Shown here in pieces: positions 1-9,213 of a stretch of DNA of 64,000 nt; position 1 is the stretch's first letter, and each line of letters opens with the position of its first letter. The notes below the pieces were generated by a model. It saw nothing but the letters and a program-made list of their open reading frames with translations, was not told where the DNA came from and did no database searches. The DNA is taken from the NCBI GenBank assembly GCA_963575745.1, contig CAUYUJ010011459.1, forward strand, positions 71,501 to 135,500, in the 5' to 3' direction. The DNA is from Prorocentrum cordatum (Eukaryota; Sar; Dinophyceae; Prorocentrales; Prorocentraceae). The position numbers and the translations under genes were made by a program.

Positions 1-280
1 ACCTGCGACGCCTGTGGGATCTATGGGACTTGCAGGACCTGCGAGATATGCGGGGCCCGTGGGACTTGCGGGACCTGTGGGACATGTGGGGATTTGGGGA
101 CTTCTGTGGGTTTGCGAGGCGTGCAAGACTTGCGAGGCCGGCGACACTGGTGGGACCTGCAGGGCGTGCGGGACCTGCGGGACCTGTGGGAACTGGGGGA
201 CGTTTGTAGGCGTTGTGAAACTTGTGACATGTCTGGGACCTTTGGGACCTGTGGGGTCTGCGAGACTTCTGGGACCTAGG
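1..280. repeat. Degenerate GGGACCTG minisatellite
   Basis: About 280 bases built from a 9-base theme, GGGACCTGY, with many substitutions (GGGACTTGC, GGGACATGT). The short frames across it read cysteine- and glycine-rich peptides that follow the repeat, so I treat them as non-genic. The left edge is cut by the window. Confidence 0.75.
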
Positions 281-289
281 AGGGTTGAA

Positions 290-660
290 ATATACGAAAC
301 CGATGGCCTTGCCACACAATCGTGACCCGCGAAAGTTGCAATAGTGAGGAACGTATGGCACTGCCACACGTTCGCGACATAGGAAGGGTGACGTGGTGAG
401 ACCCCCATGGCCTTGACACGTTCGTGACCAATGAGTGGCATGGGAAAGTTAGAATCGCGAAAACCCGATGGCCCTGCCATGCGTTCGTGGCGTGAAAGGT
501 GTGAAAAGGGCGAGAAGCCGACGGTCGTGCCACACGCTCATGACATGGGAGTGACCTGGGAGAGTTGAACTGGTAATATTCCGACACAATTACCGCACTT
601 TCGTGACCAGACCAAGATGAATAAATGAGAATCCGATGACCCTGCCACGCGTCCGTGGCC
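290..660. repeat. Diverged 55-80 bp tandem repeat
   Basis: Six or so degenerate copies share GATGGCCCTGCCACGCGTTC followed by GTGACC and a GGAAAGTTG-like tail, at about 301, 355, 407, 466, 519 and 636. Copy length varies, which indicates old divergence. No gene is seen. Confidence 0.6.
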
Positions 661-691
661 TCTGAAGGGGAGAACGGTGAGATGAGTGCGT

Positions 692-1215
692 TTCTCAACC
701 ATCCTGTGGTATTGGACCCTCGTTTTGAAGACTGCGCACCGCGTCCTCCTCCCGCTGCCCCCTCCCCCCCCCATCCCTGCCTGAGCCGTCTGCGTGTCCG
801 TTTCGGCACACCCCTCACACGTCTCGTGGCCCCATGGGGAGCCCCACCGAAAGCCGCAGTGGCAGCGCCCGCATGACGTCACCCCGCCCGTTTCGGGACA
901 CTCCTCACATGTTTTGTGAGCCCACAGGGAGCTCTACATAATCACCCAGTGGCAGCGCCCACATGGCGTCACCCCGCCCCTTTCGGTACACCCCTCACAC
1001 GTTTCGTGGCCCCTTGGGGAGCTTATCCGAGGCCCCCAGTGTCAGGGTTTGCATGCGGCCCCCTCCCCAATTTCGGCACACACACCCAAAGGATCGTGGC
1101 CTCATAGGGAGCTCCACCAAAGGCTCCAATGGCAGGAATCGCATGCGGTCCCCTTCATGTCGCGACGCCCGTCACATCGTGGCCTCAGAGCTCGACTGGA
1201 AGTGATACTCACACC
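692..1215. repeat. Leader module plus diverged long units of the 77-bp satellite
   Basis: It begins with the leader motif AACCATCCTGTGGTATTGG ending in TTTTGAAGA, then a C-rich tract. About four units of 100-115 bases follow. They share the 77-bp satellite core (CGTGGCCCCATGGGGAGC, CACCGAAAG, CGCATG) and add a TTTCGGCACACCCCTCACAC segment. The block ends near 1219 in the boundary motif ATATGGTTGATCCTTTCGCC. It is an older relative of the array at 2.8-5.0 kb. Confidence 0.7.
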
Positions 1216-1271
1216 TGCATATGGTTGATCCTTTCGCCAGCAAGCGTTTTACCATGGATCGTGGCTGTGTG

Positions 1272-1320
1272 GACCGAACATGTAGTTGGTAGTGAGGCGA
1301 GATCGGGATCCCTGAATATT
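1272..1320. repeat. Left direct repeat flanking the GAT tract
   Basis: A 49-base segment starting GACCGAACATGTAGTTGGTA is repeated at 1996-2046 with four to five changes. The pair brackets the trinucleotide tract. Confidence 0.85.
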
Positions 1321-1365
1321 GCCATCGATCGCCTCCGGCCACTGCCGCCGATCCAGGGCGCTCGG

Positions 1366-1919
1366 GATGATGATGAGGATGAGGATGAGGATGATGATGC
1401 TGATGGTGATGATGATAATGATGATGCTGATGATTATTGTTATGATGATGCGGGTGGTGGTGGAGATGGCTATGCTGATGCTGATGCTGATGCTGATGAT
1501 GCTGATGATGACGACGATGATGATGCTGATAATAATGATGATGATGCTCATGATGATGTTGATAAGGGTGTTGATGATGATTACAATGATGATGCTGATG
1601 ATGATACTGATGCTGATGATGATGATTCTGATCGTGGTGATGGTGATGTTGATGGTGATGACGATGATGATGACGATGATGACGATGCTGCTGCTGATGA
1701 TGATAATGATGCTACTGCTGATGATGATAATGATGGCGATGCCGATGACGATTATGATGATGATGATCATGATGGTGGCGATGATGACGATGATGATGAT
1801 GATTATGATGATGATGATGATGATGATGATGACGATGATGATGATGATGATGATGGTGATGATGGTGGTGTTGGTGGTGATGATGATGATTATGATGATG
1901 ATGATGACGATGATGATGC

Positions 1920-1971
<52 letters not shown>

Positions 1972-1993
1972 CATCATCATCATCATCATCATG
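1366..1993. repeat. (GAT)n trinucleotide tract, interrupted
   Basis: About 630 bases of GAT/ATG repeats with GCT, GGT, GAC and AAT variants, ending in a (CAT)n-like stretch after an internal TGATCATC turn. It reads poly-Asp or poly-Met on the plus strand and poly-Ile or poly-His on the minus strand. These frames follow from the repeat and are not evidence of a gene. Confidence 0.9.
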
Positions 1994-1995
1994 AC

Positions 1996-2046
1996 GACCG
2001 AACATGCAGTTGGTAGTGAGGCGAGATCAGGGTCCCTGAACATATT
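1996..2046. repeat. Right direct repeat flanking the GAT tract
   Basis: Partner of 1272-1320, starting GACCGAACATGCAGTTGGTA. Both copies end in CCTGAAT/CCTGAACAT and then TT. Confidence 0.85.
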
Positions 2047-2155
2047 GCAGGGGAGTCTCTGGCGAAACGGCGGCCGGCCCAAGACGTTATTGGTCTCCCC
2101 GTCCCTCTTGTGAGGTAAGATGGGCCATTCTTCGAGTTAGTTTTATCCAATGGTA

Positions 2156-2254
2156 GGGGGCCACATGCGAACCTTACCCCTACCCCCGATTTCTGAGGGA
2201 AGGGTGGGGTTTACTGTCGCAGGGGGTAGGGCGTAGGGTTCGCATGTGGCCCCT
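2156..2254. repeat. Inverted repeat with ~30-bp arms
   Basis: The left arm (2156-2187) reads GGGGGCCACATGCGAACC then TACCCCTACCCCC. The right arm (2222-2253) is its near reverse complement, GGGGGTAGGGCGTAGGG then TTCGCATGTGGCCCC. The loop is about 34 bases. A third related arm lies near 51425-51465, so this is a dispersed element. Confidence 0.75.
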
Positions 2255-2299
2255 TAAATGGCCTTCGGCCCATCCTGCCACCGTGCTCGGGTCGTGGGT

Positions 2300-2640
2300 C
2301 AGAGTTCTCAGAGTTTGTTCTTGGGGTCTCTTCGGAGCGCTCTCGGGAGTTTTAGGGCCTCTTGGGAGCCTCTTGCAGGCTTCTAGGGGGCCTCTTGGGG
2401 CATCTTGGGGGCCTCTTGGGGCCTCTATGGGGCCTCTCGGGGGCCTCTTGAGGCCTCCTGGGCACCCCTCGGGGCCGAGGGTTCGACATGTCCGTCCAGG
2501 CTCCCCATCTGGGCCCCCTCCTGGAGCCATCTTCGGTGCATTTTTGGCCGTTTGGGGTCCTCTTTGGCTGTTTTGGGGCCCTCGTGGAGGCCTCTTGGGG
2601 CGGTCTTGGAGGCCTCTTGTGTTGTCTTGGAGCGTCGGGA
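2300..2640. repeat. Degenerate CCTCTTGGGG repeat, reverse orientation
   Basis: A run of GGCCTCTTGGGGGCCTCTTG variants followed by GTCTTGGAGCGTCGGGAAGC. This is the reverse complement of the CCAAGAGGCC family at 45.7-46.3 and 59.7-61.3 kb, where CCCGACGCTCCAAGAC also occurs. Confidence 0.65.
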
Positions 2641-2670
2641 AGCCAACGCGCAACAGCAAACTTTTGTTTC

Positions 2671-2815
2671 CCAACCATCCTGTGGTGTTGGGTCCTCGTT
2701 TTGAAGAGACAGCTCCCCGCGTCCCACCTCCTCTCCTCCTCCTCCCCCTCCTCGCCCTCCTCCCTCCTCCCCCTCCTTGCCTCTGCTCTCGGCACACCCC
2801 TCACACGTTTCGTAG
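2671..2815 (+). repeat. Leader module of the 77-bp satellite
   Basis: Order: CCAACCATCCTGTGGTGTTG, then TTTTGAAGAGACAG, a CTCC-rich tract, CTTGCCTCTGCTCTCGGCAC, then ACCCCTCACACG, leading straight into the array at TTTCGTAGCCCC. The same order starts the satellite at 3486 and, less exactly, at 692 and 53006. Confidence 0.75.
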
Positions 2816-5012
2816 CCCCATAGGGAGCTCCACCGAAGGTCCCAGTGGCACAGCCCGCATGCGGTTCCCCCACCCAGGGCATCGTTTCGTGGCCCCATAG
2901 GGAGCTCCACCGGGGGTCCCAGTGGCACAGCCCGCATGCGGTTCCCCCACCCAGGGCAGCGTTTCGTGGCCCCATAGGGAGCTCCACCGAAGGTCACAGT
3001 GGCACAGCCCGCATGCGGTTCTCCCACCCAGGGCAGCGTTTCGTGGCCCCATAGGGAGCTCCACCGAAGGTCCCAGTGGCGCAGCCCGCATGCGGTTCCC
3101 CCACCCAGGGCAGCGTTTCGTGGCCCCATAGGGAGTTCCACCGAAGGTCCCAGTGGCACAGCCCGCATGCGGTTCCCCCACCCAGGGCAGCGTTCGTAGG
3201 CCCCAGTCGCGCAGTTCGCATGCCCCCCCCCCCTCCCCCCCCACCCAGGGCAGCACTTCGTGGCCCCATGGGTAGCTCCCCCGAAGGTCCCAGTGGCGCA
3301 GTTCGCATGCGTCCAGTACTGCGTTTCGTGGCCCCATAGGGAGCTCCACCGAAGGCCCCAGTGGCGCAGTTCGCATGCGTCCTCCCCCCACCCAGTACAG
3401 CGCTTCGTGGCCCCATAGGGAGTTCCACCGAAGGTCCCCCCCCCCACCCAGTACAGCGCTTCGTTGCCCCATATGGTTGGGTCTTTCGCCAGGCGAATGT
3501 TCCCAACCATCCTGTGGTGGTGGGTCCTTGTTTTGAAGAGACGGTGCCCCGCGTCTGCTCCTCCCGCTGCCCCCTCCTTGCCTTTGCTTTCGGCACACCC
3601 CTTCACACGCTTCGTAGCCCCATAGGGAGCTCCACCGAAGGCCCCAGTGGCTGCTCTCGCATGCGGTCCCCCCGCCCAGGGCAACGTGTCGTGGCCCCAT
3701 GGGGGGTTCCACCGAAGGCCCCAGTGGCTGCTCTCGCATGCAGGGCAGCGCTTCGTGGCCCCATAGGGAGCTCCACCGAAGGCCCCAGTGGCTGCTCTCG
3801 CATGCGGTTCCCCCACCCCGAGTAGCGCTTCGTGGCCCCATAGGGAGCTTCACCGAAGGCCTCAGTGGCTGCTCTCGCATGCGGTTCCCCCACCCAGGGC
3901 AACGTGTCGTGGCCCCATGGGAAGCTCCACCGAAGGCCCCAGTGGCTGCTCTCGCATGCGGTTCCCCCACCCAGGGCAACGCTTCGTGGCCCCATAGGGA
4001 GCTCCACCGGGGGCCCCAGTGGCTGCTCTCGCATGCGGTTCCCCCACCCAGGACAGCGCTTCGTGGCCCCATAGGGAGCTCCACCGAAGGCCCCAGCGCC
4101 TGCTCTCGCATGCGGTTCCCCCACCCAGGCATAGGGAGCTCCACCGACGGCCCCAGTGGCTGCTCTCTCACGCGGTTCCCCCACCCAGGGCAGCGCTTCG
4201 TGGCCCCATAGGGAGCTCCACCGAAGGCCCCAGTGGCTGCTCTCGCATGCGGTTCCCCCGCCCAGGGCAGCGTTTCGTGGCCCCATAGGGAGCTCCACCG
4301 AAGGCCCCAGTGGCTGCTCTCGCATGCGGTTCCCCCACCCAGGGCAGCGCTTCGTGGCCCCATGGGGAGCTCCACCGAAGGCCCCAATGGCGCAGTTCGC
4401 ATGTGGTTCCCCCACCCAAGGCAGCGCTTCGTGGCCCCATAGGGAGCTCCGCCGAAGGCCCCAGTGCCTGCTCTCGCATGCGGTTCCCCCACCCAGGGCA
4501 GCGCTTCGTGGCCCCATAGGGAGCTCCACCGACGGCCCCAGTGCCTGCTCTCGCATGCGGTCCCCCCACCCAGGGCAGCGTTTCGTGGCCCCATAGGGAG
4601 CTCCACCGAAGGCCACCGTGGCGTAGTTCGCATACGGTCCCCCCGCCCAGGGCAGCGTTTCGTGGCCCCATAGTGAGCTCCACCGAAGGCCCCCGTGGCG
4701 TAGTTCGCATGCGGTTCCCCCACCCAGGGCAGCGCTTCGTGGCCCCATAGGGAGTTCCACCGAGGGCCCCAGTGGCGCAGTTCGCATGCGGTTCCCCCAC
4801 CCAGGGCAGCGCTTCGTGGCCCCATAGGGAGTTCCACCGAAGGCCCCAGTGGCGCAGTTCGCATGCGGTTCCCCCGCCCAGGGCAGCGCTTCGTGGCCCC
4901 ATGGGGAGGTCCACCGAAGGCACGCCCCAGTGGCGCAGTTCGCATGTGGTTCCCCCATCCAAGGCAGCGTTCCGTGGCCCCATAAGGAGCCCCACCAAAA
5001 GCGGCACCCACA
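2816..5012 (+). repeat. 77-bp satellite array (about 26 copies)
   Basis: The unit is TTCGTGGCCCCATAGGGAGC, TCCACCGAAGGCCCCAGTGG, a variable 7-base block, CGCATGCGGTTCCCCCACCC and AGGGCAGCG. The spacing is 77 for most copies, with a shortened unit near 4100-4150 and a second leader at 3471-3605. The variable block is CACAGCC in 2845-3190, CGCAGTT near 3205-3375, CTGCTCT through 3645-4330, then mixed CGCAGTT, CTGCTCT and CGTAGTT. The minus strand has almost no stop codons, so several long overlapping minus frames arise with a 77-residue period. I regard these as artefacts. Confidence 0.9.
3471..3605 (+). repeat. Second leader module inside the 77-bp array
   Basis: The array breaks at ATATGGTTGGGTCTTTCGCC (3471). 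The leader follows (CCAACCATCCTGTGGTGGTG, TTTTGAAGAGACGG, C-rich tract, CTTTCGGCACACCCC) and the array restarts with CTGCTCT-type units. So two satellite cassettes are joined head to tail. Confidence 0.75.
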
Positions 5013-5015
5013 ACG

Positions 5016-5060
5016 CGTTACGAACAATTGCTTATGTTTGGGTCCTTCGCCAGGATGATG
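5016..5060. other. Satellite boundary motif
   Basis: The array ends in CGTTACGAACAATTGC then TTATGTTTGGGTCCTTCGCC and AGGATG. Relatives of GTTGGGTCCTTCGCCAGG occur at 1219, 3471 and 53680, and on the opposite strand at 5830, each time at an edge of a 77-bp satellite block. Confidence 0.6.
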
Positions 5061-5084
5061 TTTAAACGTGAAAGCAATGATGTT

Positions 5085-5220
5085 CGCCCTTCTGGCCTCT
5101 TGGGGCGCCTTGGCGGCCTCTCGGGCTGACTTGGGGCCATTGACGTCTTGGAACGGTCATTGGGCGTCTCGGGGCAATGTTGGACAGTTTTGATGGCCTC
5201 TGGGGGGCCTCTTGACTTTG
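5085..5220. repeat. Short block of CCTCTTGGGG-type repeat
   Basis: GGCCTCTTGGGGCGCCTTGG and similar degenerate copies in the same orientation as at 2300-2640. Confidence 0.5.
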
Positions 5221-5815
5221 AATGGAGGTCCAAGGCGAACACAGCGAGCACCGTGCCTACGTCCGCCACCGTTTGTACCACCTCGGCTGCGAGGTAGACT
5301 TGAATCTGAGTAGCGGAAAAAGAGACGCCCACACCCTTCGACGATGTGTCTTCCGATTCCTTTTTTTTACACCGTATCTACCAACTTTTACCTACAGCAT
5401 GGATAAGCCATAGGATACGATCGCACGCCTGAAGCGTAATGCCTGGTACGGCTTGTCATTGCCCGTGCGACCTGGTAGGGGAGTTGGCCTCATCTTCAGG
5501 TGGCTGGCCCTGGTTATAGTTCAGGTATTCCACGGTACAGGTTGGTGGATTATATCTACGTTGGTACATCCAGATTCGCCGACATCCCTTCTGGGACCAG
5601 AGCTAGGACATTTGAGATATGAGCGCTGTGGGGCCCTCTTCTGTCGAAAAAAACAACGAACACCGAACGCAAGCGTCCAGATCAGGGATCCGCCCCTTTA
5701 TAGGTGATGGTGCAGATCCTTTCTGTAGCAGCATCTTACAAAAGGGTTTTAAGTGTGGGGGGTTTGCAGTGGCGCCACCTTGAGACCAGGAGAGCTAGAT
5801 ATGAAAGCAGGAACA
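5221..5815. other. No recognisable feature
   Basis: Mixed-composition sequence with short uninformative frames only. No repeat partner was found elsewhere in the window. Confidence 0.4.
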
Positions 5816-5825
5816 ATGAAACACT

Positions 5826-6078
5826 TCAATCCTGGCGAAAGACTTGATCATATGCAGTTGTGAGTAACGCAAGTGTTGGCATCATCTTCGGTGGAGTTCT
5901 CTATAGGGGCCACGAAACGCGTGAGGGGTGTGCCGACATGGGTGCGGTGGTGTCATGCGAGCGCAACCAATGGGGCCTTCGGTGGAGCTCTACATGGGGC
6001 AGCGAAACGTGTGAGGGGTGTTCCGAAATGGGTGCGGTGGTGCCATGCGAGCGCAGCCACGGGGGCTTTCGGTAGCGC
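5826..6078 (-). repeat. Reverse-oriented 77-bp-family units
   Basis: Two units of about 114 bases read on the minus strand. Each has the satellite core (CCACCGAAGGCCCC, CTGCGCTCGCATG) and the longer CGGAACACCCCTCACACG segment. The boundary motif is present in reverse (CCTGGCGAAAGAC at about 5834). It is a separate insertion or inversion of the satellite. Confidence 0.65.
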
Positions 6079-6300
6079 CTGAATTGATGTTCGAGAGGCC
6101 TGAGACTGGTGCCGCAGACCCTGAAGTGGGACGACGAAGACGGCGGCGACGACGACGACACTGACGCTCTGGAGCCTTTGTTGAGGCTCTCGTGGGAGCC
6201 TCTTGGGCTCTGTTGGGAGACCTCTTGGGGGACTTCTTAGGAAGTTCCGTGGTCACTTGGAGCTGCCTCGGAGCTGATTTGCGACCTCTCGGAGATTTGT
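6079..6300. repeat. GAC microsatellite and degenerate CCTCTTGGG block
   Basis: A short GACGACGAAGACGGCGGCGA tract (about 6131-6165) is followed by GAGCCTCTTGGGCTCTGTTG-type copies. No gene is seen. Confidence 0.45.
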
Positions 6301-6457
6301 GGGAAAATTTGCAGCACCCGGCAACAGCAGATGAGAGTGAGGAGGGTGCCTCCTGGAGGGGCTCATGGAAGAGGGGGAAGTCCCCTTGTCCTTTGGGGGA
6401 GACGGGGGGAGGGGTCCTGAGTTCCTTCTGTCCACAGCGGTCGATGAGGGAAAAACG

Positions 6458-6599
6458 CCATAAACAAACTTTGGGCGCTCCGCGCGGCTTTCTTGGATCT
6501 GCGCTGGCCCCCCCCCCCGGCGGCGCCGGAGGTTCCGCGCGCCAGGGAGGGGGTCCAGCGTAGATCCGAGCTATACGCGCGAAACGCCAAACACAAATG
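6458..6599. mobile_element. MITE-A copy 1 (palindromic)
   Basis: The left end CCATAAACAAACTTTGGGCG, then CTTGGATCTGCGCTGG, is mirrored at the right end by CCAGCGTAGATCCGAG and then CGCCAAACACAAATG. The centre is a CCCCCGGCGGCGCCGG palindrome. There is no reading frame, as expected of a non-autonomous terminal-inverted-repeat element. Relatives lie at 44513, 46815 and 50527. It sits just upstream of the LINE remnant. Confidence 0.7.
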
Positions 6600-6654
6600 T
6601 TTACAGTGTTTTATTTGTTCTTAAAAAGGGGCCAGCCCCCGTGGCTCCCTGGTC

Positions 6655-6718
6655 CTCCTCCTCCTCCTCTTCCTCCTCCTCCTCCTCCTCCTCCTCCTCC
6701 TCCTCCACCTCCTCCTAG
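6655..6718. repeat. (CTC)n microsatellite
   Basis: About 64 bases of CTC repeats at the 5' edge of the LINE coding region. Confidence 0.9.
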
Positions 6719-7030
6719 GTGGCTCTCGCGCGGGCCCCGCAGGCATTTTGCCCTCGGCGCGGGCGCTCGCCGAGCGATAGCCCCCAGCCCCACGGAGGGG
6801 CGACCCTGCGTTGCTGCAGCGCGCCCCCGCGCCAGCCTGGCACCGCAGGGAGCGGCGCCAACGAGGAGCGGAGAGGAACCGGCAGCAGCTGGAGCGCGAC
6901 CAGAGACCGCTGGACGCCCACCACGGCAGTGCAGCCCAGGATGCACGCGCCCACGACATGGGCCACCTGCAGGCGCTGCAACGAGTGGTCGTGGCACGAC
7001 ACGCTCGAGAAGAACGACATTGGTGCAGCT
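6719..7030 (+). pseudogene. ORF1 N-terminal zinc-finger segment (frame-shifted)
   Basis: The frame covering about 6930-7010 reads TWATCRRCNEWSWHDTLEKN, a CxxC motif in a tryptophan-rich context. The adjoining frame immediately downstream reads WCSCEARVARPKKGGG, which supplies the second cysteine pair. A single-base change near 7020 would separate the two halves. The segment resembles nucleic-acid-binding fingers of LINE ORF1 proteins; this is inferred from pattern only. Confidence 0.5.
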
Positions 7031-8013
7031 GTGAAGCCCGCGTTGCCAGGCCCAAGAAGGGAGGAGGCAGCCAAGACTCCAGCAGCGGCAGCGGATGGTG
7101 GAGACAACATCCCATAGGCAACGGAGGCGCAAGCTCAGCTGCTGGAGGCAGAGGTCGTTGGCAGGACAACGCCGCCACCTCCTCCGCCCCCCCCACCGAG
7201 CAGGGCGTCGCCAGACTCGCCACAGCGCTGCGGACGGTGACAGAGCCCATCGGCTCGCTGAAGCTGGCCAGCGGCGAGGACATCGCGAAGCAGCTGACGC
7301 GCGTAGCCGACACGCTCGACGTCCCCGAGAGGAAGAATCCGCCCAAGTCCAAGGCGGCGCGCCTGGCGAAGGCGGCGAAGGCGCTCGACTCCGCGACCCG
7401 TACCTACAATTGGGCATACGAGCAGAAGGTGCTGGCCGAAGCGAAGGCGACCAAGGCCCGCGAGAAGTTGCAGGAGAGCGCGGATGCGGTCGCCAACGCC
7501 GAGGCCGAGATCGAGGCCATCCAGAACGAGGGCAAGCAGAAGGCGCCGAAGAGCATCTTCGAGCAGCTGCTGGACACGGACGCCGACCTGCTCTCGCCCA
7601 GCGACGTGCAGATCGCAGAGTTCGAGGACGAGTTCCACCAGGACGAAGACCTTGACGCCGAAGGCAAGAAGGCCGTGGACGAGGCCAGGGGGCAGGTGCT
7701 CGAGCAGCTGCAGCGCAACACCAGGGAGTTCGCAGGCCAGCTGAAGCAGCACCTCCTGGCCGCCAAAGCCAAGGCCGAGCAGGAACGGGCCGAGATCCAG
7801 CAGGCCTACAAGAAGCGGAAGGCTGGGCAGCACACGACGGAAATGGCCGTAGACGCGCCAACCGCCGCTGCTCCACCTGCCGCAGACGCCTCTGGATCTG
7901 CGGTCCAGCACGACAGCGACGCCCACAACAGCGAGATACCAACCATTGCGGAGGACTACCTCCGACAGCGGCGGGGCGCGGCAGCCTCAGCCGAGGCCTC
8001 CGCATCCCGCTGA
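6811..8013 (+). CDS. LINE ORF1-like (gag-like) coiled-coil protein
   Basis: A 400-residue frame. Its first 70 residues are probably out of the true frame. From about residue 70 it reads a credible protein: a basic segment (WCSCEARVARPKKGGG), a glycine/serine linker, then a long alpha-helical, Lys/Glu/Ala-rich region (about residues 165-355; for example KVLAEAKATKAREKLQES and ANAEAEIEAIQNEGKQ). This is expected to form a coiled coil, as in LINE ORF1 proteins that trimerise and bind RNA. The tail is Ala/Pro-rich. It ends in TGA, and the next element protein starts in the same frame only 27 bases later. The assignment rests on position and composition, not on a diagnostic motif. Confidence 0.6.
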   Translation: MLQRAPAPAWHRRERRQRGAERNRQQLERDQRPLDAHHGSAAQDARAHDMGHLQALQRVVVARHAREERHWCSCEARVARPKKGGGSQDSSSGSGWWRQHPIGNGGASSAAGGRGRWQDNAATSSAPPTEQGVARLATALRTVTEPIGSLKLASGEDIAKQLTRVADTLDVPERKNPPKSKAARLAKAAKALDSATRTYNWAYEQKVLAEAKATKAREKLQESADAVANAEAEIEAIQNEGKQKAPKSIFEQLLDTDADLLSPSDVQIAEFEDEFHQDEDLDAEGKKAVDEARGQVLEQLQRNTREFAGQLKQHLLAAKAKAEQERAEIQQAYKKRKAGQHTTEMAVDAPTAAAPPAADASGSAVQHDSDAHNSEIPTIAEDYLRQRRGAAASAEASASR

Positions 8014-8040
8014 AGGTCGGGGCGCGGTGGGAGACGGCAA

Positions 8041-9213
8041 TTGGGCGACGAGTCCCACCATGGGCCCCATATATTCAGCGCCAACATCACGACCTGGGGC
8101 CCTTCGGTGTTGAGCTGGCTAAGACGAGACGGAGTACGGCGGCCCTACGACGTCTACGCCATCCAGGAGACCCGCTTGCCCCAGGCCCAGCTCGCGGACA
8201 CGGAGCACACGTTGCAGAAGATGGGCTTCTCAGCAGTGTTCACCGCAGCGCGCGCCAGCGCGAACAGCCCCAGTGGAACCTGCGGAGGCACGGGGGTCCT
8301 CACCAAGGGCCACCTCAAGGCGACGACACACCGACCTCGGGGAGAATTTACCAACGTCTCGGATGCCACCACCTACGGCGCCGACGACACCCGCGCCACC
8401 GACCGCATGTGCGACTGGACGCCAGTCACTCTGCACCTGCGAGGATCGCAGCTCCTCATCACCTCCCTCTCCCTCGACCCGTGCCACTTCCTAGACCTCG
8501 GCGAGAACTCCAGGAAGCTGGCGTCCCTGGCCGCCTTCCTCGCCACCACACGCACGCCGTGGACCATCTGCGGCGACTTCAATCGCTCCTACGCCGACCT
8601 GGTGCAATCAGGCTGGACCACAGCTCTCGGCGCCACCGCGTACGCGGGACTCGACGACAACCAGCGCGCGTGCTTCCTCGGCGGCGCGAAGCCCTCCAAC
8701 ATCGACTATGCGCTCGTCAACGAAGGAGGACAACGACTCGTACGAGGTACACAACCAGCGCACGACGTACCATGGAAGCCGCACACCGGGATCGACATCA
8801 CTATCCCAGCGGACATAGACTCCAACCTCGCCCGGCGATTGCAGACGCCGAAAGCTTTCCCGCGCCCTGCCCCGCCCACCAAGCAGACAACCACCGCCAA
8901 ATGCCAAAAGAAGAGGCACCCCAAGACTCGAGCAACGACGCCCCCACAGCCACCACCCGACGAAGACCAGACCGACGCCAGCCGCTGGGAAGCTCTTGGA
9001 CCGCAAGGATGGCACCACCACCCACGAGACACCACAACAACAACGACATCGACCCTGACATGCACACAGCAGCCGCAGCACCGACGAACCACCATGGACG
9101 GAGAAGACCAGGGCCCTATGGAGGAAGACGACACTGCGGACTACCCCGACACATTCGAAACCAAACACGACGGCCACCCACTACTCCAACGCCGCCATCG
9201 ACAGCGCGCATGA
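8041..9213 (+). CDS. LINE endonuclease (EEP/APE-like) domain, ORF2 start
   Basis: A 390-residue frame. Residues 10-265 form an endonuclease/exonuclease/phosphatase fold typical of LINE ORF2. Motifs are ITTWGPSVLSWL (about residue 17), IQETRL with the catalytic Glu (codons near 8161-8178), GTGVLTK, GDFNRS with the Asp-Asn pair (8572-8583), SNIDYALV (about 8695-8718), and a final His in KPHTGIDI (about 8776). The enzyme nicks target DNA to prime reverse transcription. The frame opens with TTG rather than ATG and is in phase with ORF1 across one TGA, so read-through or loss of the start are both possible. After about 9180 the authentic frame is another one, and the last part here is probably out of frame. 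Confidence 0.8.
   Translation: MGDESHHGPHIFSANITTWGPSVLSWLRRDGVRRPYDVYAIQETRLPQAQLADTEHTLQKMGFSAVFTAARASANSPSGTCGGTGVLTKGHLKATTHRPRGEFTNVSDATTYGADDTRATDRMCDWTPVTLHLRGSQLLITSLSLDPCHFLDLGENSRKLASLAAFLATTRTPWTICGDFNRSYADLVQSGWTTALGATAYAGLDDNQRACFLGGAKPSNIDYALVNEGGQRLVRGTQPAHDVPWKPHTGIDITIPADIDSNLARRLQTPKAFPRPAPPTKQTTTAKCQKKRHPKTRATTPPQPPPDEDQTDASRWEALGPQGWHHHPRDTTTTTTSTLTCTQQPQHRRTTMDGEDQGPMEEDDTADYPDTFETKHDGHPLLQRRHRQRA

Noticed and set aside
1129-2113. Poly-Asp, poly-Met and poly-Ile frames over the GAT tract
   Set aside because: Microsatellite translation only, in several frames at once.
2425-5027. Long minus-strand open frames (463, 736 and 474 codons) over the 77-bp array
   Set aside because: They overlap in all frames, have a residue period equal to the satellite unit and no domain. 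They follow from a stop-poor repeat.
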